Below, piece after piece: positions 60,551 through 64,000 of a stretch of DNA of 64,000 nucleotides. Origin of the DNA: Bin5 sp965200615. Its GTDB lineage: Bacteria; Chloroflexota; Anaerolineae; Caldilineales; Caldilineaceae. The notes beneath the pieces were generated by a model. That model ran no database searches. It saw only the letters and a list, made by a program, of their open reading frames with translations, and was not told the origin of the DNA. Each line of letters begins with the position of its first letter. Position 1 is the stretch's first letter. The translations under genes and the position numbers were made by a program. The DNA lies in NCBI GenBank assembly GCA_965200615.1, contig OZ241377.1, positions 2,108,001 to 2,172,000 on the forward strand. Direction: 5' to 3'.

Positions 60551-61717
60551 ATGAGCGTCTCTAACGTAGCCATAGTTGGTACCGGTTTCATGGGCCCCGC
60601 CCATACCGAAGGCCTGCGCCGCCTGGGTATCAAAGTGGCCGGAATCCTCGGCTCCTCCGCTGAAAAGTCCCGCCGCGCCGCCGCCGACCTCGGCATCCCC
60701 AAAGCCTACAGCGACTTTTCCGAGCTGCTTGCCGATGGCGAAATCGAGGCCGTCCATATCACCTCCCCCAATCGCCATCACTTCGAGCAGGCAAGCCAGG
60801 CCCTGCAGGCTGGCAAACACGTCCACTGCGAAAAGCCGCTCGCCATGACCTCAGCCGAATCCGGCGCGCTCGTCAAGCTGGCGGGCGAGAGCGGGCTGGC
60901 CGCCGGCGTGAACTACAACATGCGCTTCTACCCCCTCAACTGGGAAGTCCGCTCCATGATTCGGAGCGGCGCACTGGGCCGCATCCACTCCATCACCGGC
61001 AGCTACGTGCAGGACTGGCTGCTCTACCCCACCGACTACAACTGGCGCGTCCTCAGCGGCGAAGGCGGCAAACTGCGCGCCGTCGCCGACATCGGCACCC
61101 ACTGGCTCGACCTTGTCCAGTTCATCACCGGCCTCTCCGTCACCGCCGTGCAGGCCGACCTCAAGACCGTCCACGCCACCCGCCAGCGGCCCACCGGTGA
61201 AGTCGAGACCTTCTCGGCCAAGGTGCAGGCGCCCGACGCCACCGAGCCGATCGACATCGAGACCGAGGACAGTGGCGCCGCGCTTCTGCGCTTCTCCAAC
61301 GGCGCGCATGGTTCACTCTGGGTCTCCCAGATCACAGCCGGCCGCAAAAACTGTCTCCGCTACGAGATCGCCGGCAGCGAAGCTTCGGTCGCCTGGAACA
61401 GCGAACAGCCCAACGAACTCTGGATCGGCCACCGCAACCAGGCCAACCAGCATCTGCTCCGCGATCCCGGCCTCGTCTCCGACGCCGCCCGCGCCTACAT
61501 CGCCTACCCCGGCGGCCACAACGAGGGCTACGACGACTCCTTCAAGCACTCCTTCAAGTCCTTCTACGACTACATCGCCGCCGGCAACTTCAACGCCCCC
61601 GAGCCCTTCCCCACCTTCGCCGACGGCCACAAGGAGATCCTCCTCTGCGAGGCCATTTTGGAGAGCCACGAGCAGGATAGGTGGGTGGAGATCATTGATA
61701 CGACAGTGAAAGGTTGA
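60551..61717 (+). CDS. Gfo/Idh/MocA family oxidoreductase
   Basis: 388 residues; a GAGGTG-like site precedes the ATG. Rossmann motif AIVGTGFMGPAHTEGL (7-22), EKPLAMT with Lys95, and the catalytic His region DIGTHWLDLVQF. Likely oxidises the sugar or polyol imported by the preceding CUT2 transporter, such as an inositol or a deoxy/keto sugar, but the substrate is not proven. Sixty-four bases from the permease, so part of the same operon. Last gene of the GC-rich region; composition changes after 61720. Confidence 0.9.
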   Translation: MSVSNVAIVGTGFMGPAHTEGLRRLGIKVAGILGSSAEKSRRAAADLGIPKAYSDFSELLADGEIEAVHITSPNRHHFEQASQALQAGKHVHCEKPLAMTSAESGALVKLAGESGLAAGVNYNMRFYPLNWEVRSMIRSGALGRIHSITGSYVQDWLLYPTDYNWRVLSGEGGKLRAVADIGTHWLDLVQFITGLSVTAVQADLKTVHATRQRPTGEVETFSAKVQAPDATEPIDIETEDSGAALLRFSNGAHGSLWVSQITAGRKNCLRYEIAGSEASVAWNSEQPNELWIGHRNQANQHLLRDPGLVSDAARAYIAYPGGHNEGYDDSFKHSFKSFYDYIAAGNFNAPEPFPTFADGHKEILLCEAILESHEQDRWVEIIDTTVKG

Positions 61718-61806
61718 AATCAGATTGAGAAAGACAACTCTGGATTGGGAGTCGGTAGCCCTCTTATTGTATCTGTAAGCACTATAGAGGAAAGGATTGT
61801 ACGAAC

Positions 61807-64000
61807 ATGTCCTTGGATATGGCTTCCGAACGAAAAAAGCTGGAGCGTTGGGAAAAGCAACTGCGCCAGGAGGTCGGGGAAGGGGATTTACTGCTGGGCG
61901 AATTAGCATACACGCAGGAGGATTTGGAGGAGTTAGGCGGTTTGTTGTACAGAACGATTTTCTATCGTGTGCAGAAAAGAGCGACGATAGACTTCAAATT
62001 GTATCAAGTTTCCGAATTCTGGCCACTTGCCTTCGCCCTGTATCTGGTGCTTGAAGGCATTTACCACTATGGGGATGAAGGACTTTTCTGGCATGGCCCC
62101 AAACAGCGGCTGAAGATTAAAGACAGTTATACGGTCAAATGCGGTCAGTGCTTCCTCCAGATCCTTGCAAAACATAACTTACCTACATTTGAACAAAGTC
62201 GTGGACTCCGCTATGTGACTCCCATTCTTTTGCATGGGGGGATTCCTAACCATCACTTGGAGGAGTTGCTGGACTTTCTGTATCAATATGAAGTCCAACC
62301 TCATCGAATTGCCATAGACCCCCATATATTGGTGGCAAAGTGGCGGCAGCAAGCGAATGATCTGGAAACCTTGTCTAAGCCTGTCTCTCGATTCTTGCGG
62401 TATGGTGGCCTTGTGGCAGAGGATTTTGTCGGACGTTGCTTGGATCTGTTTCGGCTCACTGCAGAATCAGACATCAATTCTCTGGGTTTGCCAGAGCGAG
62501 TCCTGAGCGCCTACCAAACTTGGCAAGAGCAGCGATCCGAAGAAGTCCGTTCACAGCCGTCGCGTGTCCGGGTCCGGCTGCAACGGCCGATCCTCACTGT
62601 CGCGCCCTACACCTCAGGCGTAAGACTTGATCTGCCTCCACAACAAATGCCCAGCCGCGACGCGCCAAGCGAAATGATATGGCGCATAATTACAGGAAAC
62701 CATACGCAATCGGTCGACACAACACGGCAGCGGATTGAAAACGGCTACCGTTACGACACGACTACGGAATTATTGCCTATTCCTCCCGCAGAAGAGTATG
62801 CGGTGCAACTGTTGGCGGATGGACAACTCCTGCAGGAATGGAGCCTACCAGGACTCGGCGCGATTCCTCTTCTTCTTTTCGATCCATTTGACGATTACGA
62901 AGCCGATGCGCTGGATGAGCACGAATGGCATAAGCAGGGAGATCGCTGGCTACTTTTTCCTGCCGCGTTCTCTCTGTGTGCGAGTGGAGCAAGTCAATGT
63001 ATACGTCAGTTACCCCAGATGACTGGGGATTGGCAAGATTATCGCCTGGAGGTATGGAAGCTGGCCCCTGGGGAGTTGACCCTTTTGGATGATAGCGGCG
63101 AGTCGGTGCATCAATTGTCTGTTGTTCACGAAAAGATACGCAGACGACCTTATCTGGCGCACGGTGAACAACCGTTGGCCGGCCTATCGCACAGTGACTA
63201 TCCTCTCTTTTGTGGTCGTCCTCCCACCTTGGTGATTCATACGACCCAGCCACAGCGATGGCAGGTATCGTTGCGCGGCGAAGAAAATGCGCTACAAGGC
63301 GAGTATCACGGTTTCCGTCTCTCGGATCTTCCCTTTCAACGGCACGCAGAGGATGACATCATTCACTTGGATCTGTCCGTCGACGAACTACTTGGAAGCA
63401 ATCCTATCGGCAGATTCGAGATCACAGCGCGCGGCCCTTTGGGGCATAATTATACCCTCGGATTGCGGATGACTCCCCTTATTTCCATTGAAGGTCACGA
63501 TAGAGTTTACTTGTCGCAGCCCGATGAACCAGCGTCCCTGCGCATCATCACTGATGTGGCAACGACGATTCACCTCAGCCCACCACAGGCGGGCATAGAA
63601 CTGCGAAAGTGCTGGTTGAGCGAGAATCGACATGAATACTCGCTCACCATAGAGGCGCACATTCAGCAACTATCACTCCAACTTTCTCATCAGACTGGGG
63701 TCAAAGTCCCGTTTTCTATTCCCATTCAGCGTTTGCGCTGGTCACTCCATACAGGATTGCCAACAGATTGTGAACGGCAGTGGCAGACACAGCCAATTTC
63801 TATATTCCCCGACGGGCTCGCAACCGATGCCGAACTACGCGTGAATCTGCCCCTTTTCGTTAGAGGCCCGAAGATTCACGTTGGCTGGCGTTTGATGGAT
63901 GCCGATGGACAAGTCGTGCGAGCTGTCCCTCCGAACCGGGAGACGCTGCAGCGTCTGGTTACGGTTCCTTTGACTGAGATATTGGGACTCTGGAGGGAAA
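61807..64000 (+). CDS. Large protein of unknown function (3' end outside window)
   Basis: Open from ATG 61807 to the right edge, 731 residues, no stop. GAGGAAAGG lies 11 or more bases before the ATG, a long spacing; ATG 61819 is an alternative. The first 30 residues are charged (ERKKLERWEKQLRQEVGE). Residues about 45-185 are helical with FWPLAFALYLVLEGIYHYG, VKCGQCFLQILAKHNLP and RYVTPILLHGGIPNHHLEEL. The rest appears beta-rich, with several Ig-like-looking segments (for example RVRLQRPILTVAPYTSGVRL). No known catalytic motif was found. Base composition is visibly more AT-rich than the transporters upstream, and codons such as TTG, ATA and AGA are common, signs of transfer. It may open a defence or other accessory gene cluster beyond the window. 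Confidence 0.75.
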   Translation, partial: MSLDMASERKKLERWEKQLRQEVGEGDLLLGELAYTQEDLEELGGLLYRTIFYRVQKRATIDFKLYQVSEFWPLAFALYLVLEGIYHYGDEGLFWHGPKQRLKIKDSYTVKCGQCFLQILAKHNLPTFEQSRGLRYVTPILLHGGIPNHHLEELLDFLYQYEVQPHRIAIDPHILVAKWRQQANDLETLSKPVSRFLRYGGLVAEDFVGRCLDLFRLTAESDINSLGLPERVLSAYQTWQEQRSEEVRSQPSRVRVRLQRPILTVAPYTSGVRLDLPPQQMPSRDAPSEMIWRIITGNHTQSVDTTRQRIENGYRYDTTTELLPIPPAEEYAVQLLADGQLLQEWSLPGLGAIPLLLFDPFDDYEADALDEHEWHKQGDRWLLFPAAFSLCASGASQCIRQLPQMTGDWQDYRLEVWKLAPGELTLLDDSGESVHQLSVVHEKIRRRPYLAHGEQPLAGLSHSDYPLFCGRPPTLVIHTTQPQRWQVSLRGEENALQGEYHGFRLSDLPFQRHAEDDIIHLDLSVDELLGSNPIGRFEITARGPLGHNYTLGLRMTPLISIEGHDRVYLSQPDEPASLRIITDVATTIHLSPPQAGIELRKCWLSENRHEYSLTIEAHIQQLSLQLSHQTGVKVPFSIPIQRLRWSLHTGLPTDCERQWQTQPISIFPDGLATDAELRVNLPLFVRGPKIHVGWRLMDADGQVVRAVPPNRETLQRLVTVPLTEILGLWRE

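Overview
The window looks like a chromosomal fragment of a heterotrophic Chloroflexota bacterium of the Anaerolineae/Caldilineae type. This is an inference from the GC-rich coding style, the many Tat-type lipoprotein solute-binding proteins with Ala/Pro-rich linkers, and the dense sugar-uptake gene content. No rRNA, tRNA, CRISPR array or complete insertion sequence was found.

Layout. 1-1174: 3'-incomplete acetolactate-synthase-like TPP enzyme (-). 1308-8422: alpha-galactoside cluster (-) with two tandem paralogous binding proteins, a GH36 alpha-galactosidase and two CUT1 permeases. 9014-10594: orphan family-5 binding protein (+). 10808-16150: small membrane protein, ferredoxin-NADP reductase, a nitrilase-fold protein lacking the catalytic Cys, a Gfo/Idh/MocA dehydrogenase and a cupin. 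16246-20131: Dpp-type transporter (-), divergent from a GH172/DUF2961 glycosidase (20408-21544). 21551-24153: flavin reductase, sugar epimerase, FAH-family hydrolase. 24564-30861: complete CUT1 transporter with the only MalK-type ATPase of the window, then a membrane-anchored beta-propeller protein. 30873-32036: enolase-superfamily gene broken by an in-frame TGA. 32281-34423: AraC/GyrI fusion regulator and NYN-domain protein. 34608-37587: a short phage-tail gene fragment between two perfect 31-bp direct repeats, a 15-C tract, and a secreted fibronectin-III repeat protein that carries an in-frame TGA. 37741-43103: PhyH dioxygenase, another CUT1 transporter, a VanZ-like protein and three copies of a 47-bp palindromic element. 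43191-49542: sugar dehydrogenase, sugar isomerase, membrane protein, a PhyH fragment, an HD phosphohydrolase and a LarA-like protein. 49591-51425: ATPase plus DUF4276 pair, a defence-like two-gene module. 51924-55538: second Dpp-type transporter. 55842-61717: ribose-type (CUT2) transporter with a dehydrogenase. 61807-64000: start of a large unrecognised gene of clearly lower GC, probably the edge of an accessory island.

Together the genes describe a cell that scavenges diverse oligosaccharides and sugar derivatives: extracellular binding lipoproteins, membrane permeases, glycosidases (GH36, GH172), then NAD(P)-linked dehydrogenases, isomerases, epimerases and acid-sugar enzymes. Five of the six transporter operons lack their own complete ATPase set (only the CUT1 operon at 24564-29616 and the CUT2 operon at 55842-60486 carry one), so shared ATPases are likely. 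In most operons the gap between the binding-protein gene and the next gene holds a strong inverted repeat, which suggests RNA hairpins that raise binding-protein expression over permease expression.

The most unusual places are the phage fragment/31-bp repeat/poly-C region at 34.6-35.6 kb, where an upstream ATG is exactly one base out of frame with the fibronectin-III gene across the C tract; three genes interrupted by single in-frame TGA codons; the ATPase-DUF4276 module; and the large unknown gene at the right edge.
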